From: Methanothrix sp.
Lineage (GTDB): Archaea; Halobacteriota; Methanosarcinia; Methanotrichales; Methanotrichaceae
DNA: 17,020 nt
Reading direction: 5' to 3'
Assembly (NCBI GenBank): GCA_028688175.1
Contig: JAQTYS010000026.1
Span: 1-17,020, forward strand
Shown: one piece after another, positions 1 through 6,357 of the stretch
Numbering within the stretch: position 1 is the first letter of the stretch
Layout: each line of letters starts with the position of its first letter
The notes under the pieces: model-generated
Told to the model about the DNA's origin: nothing
Database searches by the model: none
The model's input: the letters and a program-made list of their open reading frames with translations, nothing else
Position numbers and translations under genes: made by a program

Positions 1-417
1 AACTGGTGCAGCTACGGAGCAGCGGATCTGGCCGGAACCTCGCGTATCCAGTACCCGACCAACGCCCGCAATATTCGGGTGATGTGCTCTGCTCGCGTCG
101 ATCCAAGCTTTGTACTGGAAGCACTGCGACGGGGTGCGGATGGGGTGCTCATAGCCGGCTGTCGCATAGGTGAGTGTCACTATCGGGACGGCAACTATCA
201 GGCCCTGCAGAGGGTGAATGTGCTCAAAGGGGTTCTGGAGAAGATAGGCATTGATCCGGGGAGGGTCAAGATCGTCTGGTGTGCAGCTAGTGAAGGAGAG
301 ATCTATGCCAAGGATCTCAGAGACTTCATAGGCGAGCTGAAGGCCCTGGGTCCAATTGGGACGGAGCTGAAGAAGGAGAAGGCAGTGGAGAAGAATGAGG
401 AGGATGCACCGGCATGA
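1..417 (+). CDS. mvhD: MvhD-type iron-sulfur subunit, 5'-truncated (standalone MvhD or C-terminus of an HdrA-MvhD fusion)
   Basis: The reading frame is open from base 1, so the N-terminus lies outside the window; the first internal ATG (79) is not the true start. The visible protein begins NWCSYGAADLAGTSR and continues with MCSARVDPSFVLEAL, GADGVLIAGC and GECHYRDGNY. These are the conserved blocks of the MvhD family, which carries a [2Fe-2S] cluster and passes electrons from a hydrogenase or other donor to the flavin of HdrA. The family cysteines in NWC, MCS, GCRIGEC and WCAAS are present. A charged tail of about 20 residues (KKEKAVEKNEEDAPA) follows the domain. The stop overlaps the next start as ATGA (414-417). 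In some Methanosarcina the MvhD domain is fused to HdrA2, and the window edge makes it impossible to say whether that is so here. Family assignment is firm. Confidence 0.9.
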   Translation, partial: NWCSYGAADLAGTSRIQYPTNARNIRVMCSARVDPSFVLEALRRGADGVLIAGCRIGECHYRDGNYQALQRVNVLKGVLEKIGIDPGRVKIVWCAASEGEIYAKDLRDFIGELKALGPIGTELKKEKAVEKNEEDAPA

Positions 418-755
418 TGGAGATAGAGAAAGATATGGATGCACAGGGCACTCACATTCTGGCCAAACAGAAGACCAAAGAGAGGGAGATCGTCCTCGAT
501 TATGATTATGAGAAGTGCGCCGGCTGCTCTATCTGTGTCGACCTCTGCCCGAAGAAGGCATTGCAGGAGGGGCCCTTGCAGGAGATCGCCAAGGGCCTAG
601 ATGCGCCAGCCGTGCTCATCGATCTGGATGCCTGCGCCTTCTGCGGCATGTGCGTGAACTTCTGTCCAACGAAGGCTTTCAAGATGACAGTGCGTGAGAG
701 AAAGCCCTCTTTGGAAACGGCAGAATCGGCAGGCGCAACGGAGGCCCAGGCATGA
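414..755 (+). CDS. Ferredoxin-like protein with two [4Fe-4S] clusters in the hdr operon
   Basis: A 113-residue cytoplasmic electron carrier. Two classical motifs CxxCxxCxxxCP are visible: C35/C38/C41/C45 (CAGCSICVDLCP) and C74/C77/C80/C84 (CAFCGMCVNFCP), each expected to bind one [4Fe-4S] cluster. The spacing between the clusters is longer than in a minimal bacterial-type ferredoxin, and about 30 polar residues precede the first motif. The start is ATG 414 in an ATGA overlap with the upstream stop; a second ATG at 417 is also possible. It lies between the MvhD-type gene and the polyferredoxin, so it probably relays electrons within or to the Hdr complex. Electron donor and partner are inferred from the operon only. 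Confidence 0.9.
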   Translation: MMEIEKDMDAQGTHILAKQKTKEREIVLDYDYEKCAGCSICVDLCPKKALQEGPLQEIAKGLDAPAVLIDLDACAFCGMCVNFCPTKAFKMTVRERKPSLETAESAGATEAQA

Positions 756-1945
756 CCGATCCAACTGCTGCTAAAGCGGCAGATGCAAATGAAAATGAGA
801 GAGTGGTGGATTTCATCTCGCAGGAGCAGTATCCCCGGCTTCTGGCTGAGGCCCGGCCTAACGAAAAATGCTTGCCCTGCCTGCTTTGTGAGCCTGTCTG
901 CCCAACTGGTGCCATAAAGGTCTCTTTCAACAAAACGCGCGAGGACTACGGTCCGCTGCGTTCGGGAATAAAAGGAAAGATTGCCGTCGATTCTGAAAAG
1001 TGCAACCTCTGTGGCCGTTGCGCCAGATTCTGCAAGGCATTCTTACTGTTAGACAGGGATGAGAAAGAGAGAGCAAAAGATCCCCGCATTCTTCAGCCCT
1101 ATGAGCAGCTCCTGGTTGATGAGGAGCTTTGCGACTACTGCGGCTTATGCGTCCCCATCTGCCCTGAAGAAGCAATAAAAGTAGAGGGTGTGCCTTTAGA
1201 CGTACCAGGAGTACCTGAGGTCGAAAAAGAGTTCGCAGGCAAGATTGAGATTGATCAGGATCTATGCATCGGCTGCGGTAGATGTGCACAGGTCTGTCCT
1301 TACGAGGCCATGGATATTAAAAAGCCATTTGTTGGCGAGATTAAGTTGGTTGAGAAGAATCTGGTGCGTTGCGATCCCCTGGGCTGCCAGGCCTGCTTCA
1401 ATGTCTGCCCTGCCAAATGCTGGTATGTGGACGAGCGAGGAAAAGCAGCGCCGGTCAAAGATCAGTGCATATTTTGTGGGGCATGCGAAAAAGCCTGTCC
1501 TGTCTCGGCAATTGCAGTCGAGCGGTCCGATGTCAGGCACACAGAGATTAAGGAGACACCCTGGGCTGAGGAGTGGAAACAGGCCATCTCTGCCATAAAG
1601 ACCGGGGAGCGGCTGCGCCCGGATGTGAGTGGGGCCGTCTCTCCCCCGGAAGTAGATCGCCAGCCCATGCCTGCGCCAGAGAAGCCGAAGATCGATGCGG
1701 AACTCTTGCGACTAGTGGATGAGGCTCTCAGTCCCTTGGAGGCTCTGCTGAAAAAGCCGAAGGTCCGGCAGATTTTGGAGAAAGATCCGGCCAAAGAGGC
1801 CAGCCGGAAGATCGTTGAGCGGCTGCAAAACGATGCTGCTAAGAAGGTTGCGGCGAAGAATGCTGCGGCAAATGGCACAACCGCAAAGGTCACAATCCCA
1901 AAGAGCACTCATAAAGATGCCACTGAGGGGGCAGCATCAAAATGA
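752..1945 (+). CDS. Polyferredoxin with six [4Fe-4S] motifs
   Basis: A 397-residue polyferredoxin. Six four-cysteine motifs are visible: C40/43/46/50, C84/87/90/94, C127/130/133/137, C172/175/178/182, C207/212/215/219 (the unusual CxxxxCxxCxxxC spacing) and C239/242/245/249. The second lacks the proline after its last cysteine (CARFCKAF). Residues from about 270 to 397 contain no cysteine and are rich in Lys, Ala and Glu, so that tail is probably flexible. Polyferredoxins of this kind (MvhB/VhuB-like, and the one beside hdrA1 in Methanosarcina) move electrons to or between redox complexes. The gene overlaps its neighbours by ATGA at both ends (752-755 and 1942-1945), which implies translational coupling with hdrC. 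No signal peptide or membrane segment is seen, so it is cytoplasmic. Confidence 0.92.
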   Translation: MTDPTAAKAADANENERVVDFISQEQYPRLLAEARPNEKCLPCLLCEPVCPTGAIKVSFNKTREDYGPLRSGIKGKIAVDSEKCNLCGRCARFCKAFLLLDRDEKERAKDPRILQPYEQLLVDEELCDYCGLCVPICPEEAIKVEGVPLDVPGVPEVEKEFAGKIEIDQDLCIGCGRCAQVCPYEAMDIKKPFVGEIKLVEKNLVRCDPLGCQACFNVCPAKCWYVDERGKAAPVKDQCIFCGACEKACPVSAIAVERSDVRHTEIKETPWAEEWKQAISAIKTGERLRPDVSGAVSPPEVDRQPMPAPEKPKIDAELLRLVDEALSPLEALLKKPKVRQILEKDPAKEASRKIVERLQNDAAKKVAAKNAAANGTTAKVTIPKSTHKDATEGAASK

Positions 1946-2469
1946 CCGGAGATGAACAGTTTAAGCATGAGGTGCTGAGACTGGCCGGACAGGAGGTATT
2001 GACCTGCATTCAGTGCGGCACCTGCTCAGCCAGCTGTCCTACGGCAAATCTCATGGACCCCAGCATTCGCAAGTTGGTCAAACTCTGCCTGGAGGGCAAC
2101 AAGGAGGAAGCTCTGCATAATGTTACCCTGTGGCTATGCACCTCCTGCCTGCTCTGCACTGTGCGCTGCCCGAGGGGTATTCGGCCTAAAGCTGTGGTCT
2201 CAGCTCTAAAGGAGATAGCCGAGCAAGAGGGGCAGCGGGGCAAGGACGCCGCTTACGAGGAATTCTTCCTAAAGCAGATTCGTGACTATGGCCGCATCGC
2301 AGAGCTGGAATTGACCGGGCAGTTTCTGCTCGTCTTTCCCCAGGGAGCGGTGCAGTCCATGCAGATGGGCCTGGAGCTGGTGACCAAGGGCAAGATCAGC
2401 CTGGAGACTGAGAAGATCAAAGGTCGGGATGAGGTCAAGAGGATCGTTGAGGAGCTGAGAAAAGCATGA
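1942..2469 (+). CDS. hdrC: Heterodisulfide reductase subunit C
   Basis: A 175-residue iron-sulfur subunit linking HdrA to the catalytic HdrB in the soluble heterodisulfide reductase. Two [4Fe-4S] motifs are visible: C22/C25/C28/C32 (CIQCGTCSASCP) and C66/C69/C72/C76 (CTSCLLCTVRCPRG), with the characteristic block GTCSASCPTANLMDPSIRKL between and around them. Length and motif spacing are normal for HdrC. No membrane-spanning region is present, so this is the cytoplasmic HdrABC type and not HdrDE. The start is ATG 1942 in an ATGA overlap with the polyferredoxin stop, and the 3' end overlaps hdrB the same way, fitting the tight HdrC-HdrB pairing. Confidence 0.96.
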   Translation: MTGDEQFKHEVLRLAGQEVLTCIQCGTCSASCPTANLMDPSIRKLVKLCLEGNKEEALHNVTLWLCTSCLLCTVRCPRGIRPKAVVSALKEIAEQEGQRGKDAAYEEFFLKQIRDYGRIAELELTGQFLLVFPQGAVQSMQMGLELVTKGKISLETEKIKGRDEVKRIVEELRKA

Positions 2470-3311
2470 AGCTGGCTTACTATCCGGGCTGCGTCTCCCA
2501 GTCGACAGGAAAGGAGATGGACGCTTCCACCAGGGCGGTCTGCAGCGCTCTGGGAATTGAGCTCACCGAGCTGGAGGACTGGAATTGCTGCGGGGCAACG
2601 CATGTCTCCAATGAGCTGGTGGCTACAGGCCTGGCGGCTCGCAACATGGCCCAAACTGACCTGGAGATCATGACCAGCTGCTCCATCTGCTACAGCAACC
2701 TGCGGGCTGCAGCCCAGAGGCTGGAGGAGCCGGAGGTTCGGGAAAAGGTGAACGCCGTTCTGGAGAAAAAATACAGCGGCGCCCAAATTCGTCATGCTCT
2801 TGATGTCATTCTTGAGGCCCTGACCGAGGATGATGAGAGGATTGTGGTGCCACTCAAAGAACTGAAGGTAGCTCCCTACTACGGCTGCCTGCTAACGCGC
2901 CCCGCTGGCCAGTACAGCCCGCAGTTTCCCGTCGTTCTGGAAGAGCTGATCAGAAGGCTTCAGGCTGAGCCGGTGGACTTTCGGCTGAAGACCGCCTGCT
3001 GCGGAGGGCCCATCTTCATGCCCCAGGAGAAGGCGGCTGAGGATGTTGCCTTCAGGATATTATTGGAGGCCAAAAAGGCAGGGGCGCAGGTCATCGTCAC
3101 CGTCTGCCCGCTTTGCCATCTCATGCTCGATGCCAAGCAAAAAGTGCTGGAGCAAAAACACGGGGAGAAGATCGAAATTCCAGTGCTCTATGTGACCCAA
3201 CTGGCTGGGATAGCCCTGGGCCTGGGGCCGGAGGAACTGGGGCTTTTCATGAACTCGGTCTCAACGATGGCGATGGTGGAGAAGGCGTACGAGAGGATGG
3301 GAGAGGAATAA
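2466..3311 (+). CDS. hdrB: Heterodisulfide reductase subunit B (catalytic)
   Basis: The 281-residue catalytic subunit that reduces the CoM-S-S-CoB heterodisulfide to free thiols in the last step of methanogenesis. It has two CCG domains, each supplying ligands to a non-cubane [4Fe-4S] cluster: C9, C41-C42-G43 and C72/C75 in the first, and C141, C178-C179-G180 and C214/C217 in the second. All positions expected for the family are present, so it should be active. Length is close to the usual size of about 290-300 residues. It is the last gene of the operon, starting at ATG 2466 in an ATGA overlap with hdrC and ending in TAA at 3309-3311. The electron source is not shown by the sequence; the mvhD-type and ferredoxin genes upstream suggest delivery through HdrA. 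Confidence 0.96.
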   Translation: MKLAYYPGCVSQSTGKEMDASTRAVCSALGIELTELEDWNCCGATHVSNELVATGLAARNMAQTDLEIMTSCSICYSNLRAAAQRLEEPEVREKVNAVLEKKYSGAQIRHALDVILEALTEDDERIVVPLKELKVAPYYGCLLTRPAGQYSPQFPVVLEELIRRLQAEPVDFRLKTACCGGPIFMPQEKAAEDVAFRILLEAKKAGAQVIVTVCPLCHLMLDAKQKVLEQKHGEKIEIPVLYVTQLAGIALGLGPEELGLFMNSVSTMAMVEKAYERMGEE

Positions 3312-3338
3312 GTGGATCAATCACGAATATCCGGCGTT

Positions 3339-3482
3339 TCAAATGTAATTGTCATTGAGAGCATTGAGGAGATGTTCTTGGCCTTGCAAGGATTTCTTCA
3401 TATCTAAAGCAATCTGTTTTGTAGTCACACCCTTCTGTTTTTTGCGGATAATCCAATGGATCTTGCGTTTGTCTAATTTCAC
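3339..3482 (-). pseudogene. Remnant of a DDE-type transposase N-terminus
   Basis: Reading the minus strand from GTG 3482 gives KLDKRKIHWIIRKKQKG followed by KQIALDMK. This resembles the N-terminal helix-turn-helix arm of archaeal transposases of the type 'DKRKxxWIIRxKxxGxSTKxIAxDMKISRRRVQQ'. The similarity stops after about 30 residues: past 3396 this frame runs to a TGA at 3339-3341 with no family-like sequence, while another frame reads a weakly similar ILARPRTSPQ, which suggests a frameshift. The catalytic DDE part is missing. The fragment is therefore a dead relic, directly between the end of hdrB and the accessory island. Family recognition is from memory of the motif; a protein search would settle it. 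Confidence 0.6.
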
Positions 3483-3550
3483 AATCCGTGTTACGGCTTC
3501 AGGAGCAAAGCATGTGCGAGATACTTTAGGGACTACATATAGAGCAAGCC

Positions 3551-3574
3551 TATACTATACAATAACTTAAAATA
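3551..3574 (+). promoter_or_regulatory. Possible TATA elements for the membrane-protein gene
   Basis: Two A+T-rich TATA-like stretches occur here: TATACTAT (3551-3558) and TTAAAATA (3567-3574). Transcription from the second would begin near 3600, which favours the ATG at 3651 as the start of the next gene over the upstream TTG at 3591. Neither element is a perfect match to the archaeal consensus. Confidence 0.3.
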
Positions 3575-3650
3575 TCATCTTGGCAAAGGATTGGGCAAGA
3601 AAAAATTATGTTTCAATAAAGAATATAATGGGAGTGGATGGCTTACGGCA

Positions 3651-4814
3651 ATGAATTATTCTAGTGATACTGAAAAATATATTTCGAGCACTCAATCCGT
3701 CCTTAATGCATCAAAACTTCTGAGGTCCAAACTTGAAAAGAGAGGAAATGAGGTTGAATTCTATGTCAACCAATTAGAGCAGGCCGTCAAGGCACAGAGA
3801 AACAGTGGAGACGTCTTTCGTTCTTTCATGTTCTCTGAGTTGGAGTCGACAACGGAGTCTGATAAATCTATCCAGGAACGAATCATTGAGGACACTTTCA
3901 TTGGCATTTTAACGGATTTAGAGACAGCCAACCTGTTAATATCAGCTGGAGCCTCATGCGGTGAGGCAGGAGAACGGATTGATCCATCCAAACTTGATGA
4001 AGCAATTCGTAGACTGGACAATACGCTCAGAACCATAGAGAGATCGCAACCTTTTCCACTTTCACCGGGTTATATTCCTGGTCGTTTTGGTTTCCAAGAA
4101 GAGGCTTCTGGGATTATTACCATCAAATCGCCAGATCTTCCTTCTGCCATAACGGCCTTTAGGGAGCGCGCAGATGCTACACTCTTGTCTTTGGTCTCCG
4201 AATCCAATAGCGCAATAACAAACGTCGTAAAGGAACTATCCCGTCTCAAACCTAATGATGTGGCCATTGCCCTATCATGTCTCGGCTGCCAGATACAAGA
4301 ATTGCCTCAGATCGGAAAGCTGCTGGGATTGGGGATCAAGATGGTTCAGGACTCCATTGATTCTATAACACGCCTTCTAGGTTCAGATGCTATAGATACA
4401 GTTAAGGAGAGTGTCAAGGAAATTTGGGAGAAGATTAGAGATGGGGAGTATCTTGATCAGTTGCTCTGGTCAGCTTTTGAGATCCAGAAAGAAAAGGAGA
4501 TTATTAATGATAAGATTTTATCAGGAGTTTCGGACAAGAATGCTCTCGACATAGCTTGCAATGAGCTCTCTAGCCTAGAGACTAGGTTCAAAGAGACTAT
4601 GGCGCTTATGAAGGGTATAATTTCGGCGGTCACTTTTGGAAGCGGAGTAATAGCTACCTTGCCCGCTATAGGTATTCCGAATGTCGTTCTTATGGCACCC
4701 GGTTCTTATTTTTTCATCTTTGCTGTGATCGTTCTTCTAGGAATTGATTATGCAGATTCTGGTCGAATACTGCAGCTAGTTTGCGGAGTGGGAGAGATTG
4801 CCAAAAGGCTGTGA
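3651..4814 (+). CDS. Unknown helical protein with two C-terminal membrane segments
   Basis: Not a family I recognise. From ATG 3651 it is 387 residues; the frame stays open upstream to a TTG at 3591, but that codon has only a purine run directly abutting it and the extra residues look uncoded, so ATG 3651 is preferred. The first 300 or so residues are polar and predicted helical (for example KLLRSKLEKRGNEVEF and LEQAVKAQRNSG). Near the C-terminus are two hydrophobic segments, about residues 320-342 (GIISAVTFGSGVIATLPAIG) and 345-365 (VVLMAPGSYFFIFAVIVLLG), separated by a short PN turn, then a short polar tail. This resembles a membrane hairpin with a cytoplasmic sensor or partner domain. The stop lies 5 bases before the protease ATG at 4820 (a GTG at 4811 would overlap it), so the two are probably co-transcribed and act together. 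Confidence 0.7.
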   Translation: MNYSSDTEKYISSTQSVLNASKLLRSKLEKRGNEVEFYVNQLEQAVKAQRNSGDVFRSFMFSELESTTESDKSIQERIIEDTFIGILTDLETANLLISAGASCGEAGERIDPSKLDEAIRRLDNTLRTIERSQPFPLSPGYIPGRFGFQEEASGIITIKSPDLPSAITAFRERADATLLSLVSESNSAITNVVKELSRLKPNDVAIALSCLGCQIQELPQIGKLLGLGIKMVQDSIDSITRLLGSDAIDTVKESVKEIWEKIRDGEYLDQLLWSAFEIQKEKEIINDKILSGVSDKNALDIACNELSSLETRFKETMALMKGIISAVTFGSGVIATLPAIGIPNVVLMAPGSYFFIFAVIVLLGIDYADSGRILQLVCGVGEIAKRL

Positions 4815-4819
4815 GAGCC

Positions 4820-6019
4820 ATGGTCATGAATACGAAGAATTTTCTTCTCACACAGATAAGATCACTTAATGATAATCTGAATAGTGCTAAAGGCATTGTT
4901 AATTCACCATGTCTAAGAGGGGATCTGCGAGATGCTGTCCAAGTTCGCTTCTCAGCCCTCATAGAGGCTCGCAGAGAATCACTTAGTCAGTTAAGGGGGG
5001 ATGTACAAAATGACTTGCCATTGGAAACAACTTGGAATAGCTATCTACTCCTGCAAAATGATTGTGCTTGTATTTTTAGGGAATGCTTAGCTTTTCTTGA
5101 AGGCGCCCTCGTCCGCGGCGCAGGTCTTGATGATGAAATCTGCTATGTTGCCGACGACTTGCTAAATGAAATGTCAGATCAAACAGAGATAAAATGGTCA
5201 AGGCTGACTATATTAGGAGAACGGGAATTCTTTGACCAGACTGCAGAGATTATACGTCTGCGTTTTCCTGATTTCAGCATCTGGAGACTTCCAATAGTTG
5301 CCCATGAGTTCGGCCATTTAGCAGAGCAAGAGCTGAGAGATCTTCCGCCCCGCAAAAATATTTACCCTATACGAGTAAAGATAGAAGCGCTAGCAGGTAA
5401 AGAGGCCAGAAAGAAAGCGTTTCTTCAAGAGTTCTTCTCCGATTTATTTGGCGTTTATGCCATGGGGCCGGCATTCGCCTGTGCCAGTATATTGTTGATG
5501 TTCAACCCATTGAAGGCCTTTGATATGACCGCAGACCACCCAAGCAGCGCTGAAAGAGTTTATTTTATGCTAAATGGTCTAGCGAAAATAAGCTCTGAGG
5601 AGGCCACGAATCCCTATCAAGCTATCATTAAGGATCTCCGAAAAATCTGGTACGAAAGCATTTCTGAGAGCAAACCAAACTTAAGTCACACCGATTTGGA
5701 TGAGAAAAAGCTAGACAATTGGATTGAAGGGCTGTATCCAGAATTGAATAAGATGAGTGCGATAAAATACTCGGCATCTGACTGGTTAGCGGCCACAGGT
5801 TGGTTCGGAGCATGGGACGTGGATCTGAAGGCCGATCGCAATCTGAGGATGCCAAATTTTGAGCCAAATAGAAGCCTTCGAGATGTATTAAACGCTGCCT
5901 GGTTATGTCGTATGAATCATCCAGATAAAGATAAAGAGATATCTAACGCCGCTAGATCCCTTTGTATGGCCATTTTAAAAAAGAGATGCACAAGATCAAA
6001 ATCTGGGTTTCCCAAATAG
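4820..6019 (+). CDS. Putative zinc metalloprotease (HEFGH...ExxxD gluzincin-like)
   Basis: About 399 residues from ATG 4820; ATG 4826 has a better-placed GAGAG (4813-4817), and a GTG at 4811 would overlap the upstream stop as GTGA. A zincin motif AHEFGH is present: H162 and H166 are the expected zinc ligands and E163 the general base. About 38 residues on is E204-F-F-S-D208, the ExxxD arrangement that supplies the third ligand in gluzincins, followed by YAMGPAFA. Other conserved blocks are RFPDFSIW just before the active site, a DHP..ER block (239-245) and LRDVLNAAWLCRMN near the C-terminus; all recur in the gene at 6358. There is no signal peptide or membrane segment, so it should be cytoplasmic. 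The substrate is unknown. The HEFGH core also recalls ImmA/IrrE peptidases, but the rest of the protein does not fit them obviously. Confidence 0.75.
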   Translation: MVMNTKNFLLTQIRSLNDNLNSAKGIVNSPCLRGDLRDAVQVRFSALIEARRESLSQLRGDVQNDLPLETTWNSYLLLQNDCACIFRECLAFLEGALVRGAGLDDEICYVADDLLNEMSDQTEIKWSRLTILGEREFFDQTAEIIRLRFPDFSIWRLPIVAHEFGHLAEQELRDLPPRKNIYPIRVKIEALAGKEARKKAFLQEFFSDLFGVYAMGPAFACASILLMFNPLKAFDMTADHPSSAERVYFMLNGLAKISSEEATNPYQAIIKDLRKIWYESISESKPNLSHTDLDEKKLDNWIEGLYPELNKMSAIKYSASDWLAATGWFGAWDVDLKADRNLRMPNFEPNRSLRDVLNAAWLCRMNHPDKDKEISNAARSLCMAILKKRCTRSKSGFPK

Positions 6020-6146
6020 CCTTAATTCCGCACACGTAGTGAACAGCCATTAGTATGCGTGTTCGCAGCATATTGAATTCTTTAGCAGTGGCTGGCGTTC
6101 TTCGACTAAGAACAGAATCTATCAATCTATTCCGGGGGAGCTAAAC

Positions 6147-6251
6147 ATGTACAGGGAGATCCTGGGCACGCTGTGCAATGATAAAGGAACCTCGATTCAT
6201 GAGCGAATCATGACGACACTGGCAACATTTGGGACAAAGAGGACGGGATAG
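6147..6251 (+). CDS. Possible small protein, 34 residues
   Basis: The reading frame starts at ATG 6147, 6 bases after a very strong ribosome site GGGGGAG (6134-6140), and ends in TAG 6249-6251. The peptide begins MYREILGTLCNDKGTSIHER and is polar with one cysteine; no family is recognised and no membrane segment is seen. The quality of the ribosome site is better than that of most genes in the window, which argues against chance. It may be a real small gene or the 5' stub of a longer gene cut off by rearrangement. The stop codon lies within the left arm of the hairpin at 6246-6279. Confidence 0.4.
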   Translation: MYREILGTLCNDKGTSIHERIMTTLATFGTKRTG

Positions 6252-6279
6252 CCTCCAAATGCTAGCGGCGAGGCTATCC
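6246..6279 (+). terminator. 10-bp hairpin after the small ORF
   Basis: GGATAGCCTC (6246-6255) and GAGGCTATCC (6270-6279) are perfect inverted complements around a 14-base loop. The hairpin begins inside the stop codon of the small ORF and lies about 27 bases upstream of a TATA box. It may end or stabilise the upstream transcript, or be an operator for the next promoter. There is no T-tract directly after it. Confidence 0.45.
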
Positions 6280-6305
6280 AGCTAAACACATACTAGGAAA
6301 ACAAC

Positions 6306-6313
6306 TTTATATA
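6306..6313 (+). promoter_or_regulatory. Archaeal TATA box for the pseudo-protease/TPR unit
   Basis: TTTATATA matches the archaeal TATA consensus exactly, with a purine-rich BRE-like stretch (AGGAAAAC) just upstream. Transcription would begin near 6335-6340, giving a short leader before the ATG at 6358, which has GAGG at 6345-6348. The second half of the island therefore probably has its own promoter. Confidence 0.65.
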
Positions 6314-6357
6314 CCTTAGAGCACTAGAATGAGCATTAGACTAAGAGGCGAGCATAA

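Larger units (their letters stand above)
6020..6357. other. Gap between the two halves of the island
   Basis: This 338-base stretch has no long gene. It holds a 6-bp inverted repeat (GTTCTT 6097-6102 / AAGAAC 6108-6113), a possible 34-codon gene with a strong Shine-Dalgarno (6147-6251), a 10-bp hairpin (6246-6279) and a consensus TATA box (6306-6313) serving the downstream gene. The gap splits the island into two transcription units. Confidence 0.7.

Noticed and set aside
3349..3570. Plus-strand frame of 73 codons after hdrB
   Set aside because: It is the antisense shadow of the transposase remnant on the minus strand; its residues match no family and it has no ribosome site.
3591..3650. TTG start for the membrane-protein gene
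   Set aside because: The purine run AAAGGA directly abuts the TTG with no spacing, and a promoter near 3567 would start transcription after it; ATG 3651 is preferred, though without a strong ribosome site either.
4781..4819. TTG 4781 start for the metalloprotease, overlapping the upstream gene by 34 bases
   Set aside because: GTG 4811, ATG 4820 and ATG 4826 lie at the end of the upstream gene and fit normal operon spacing better.
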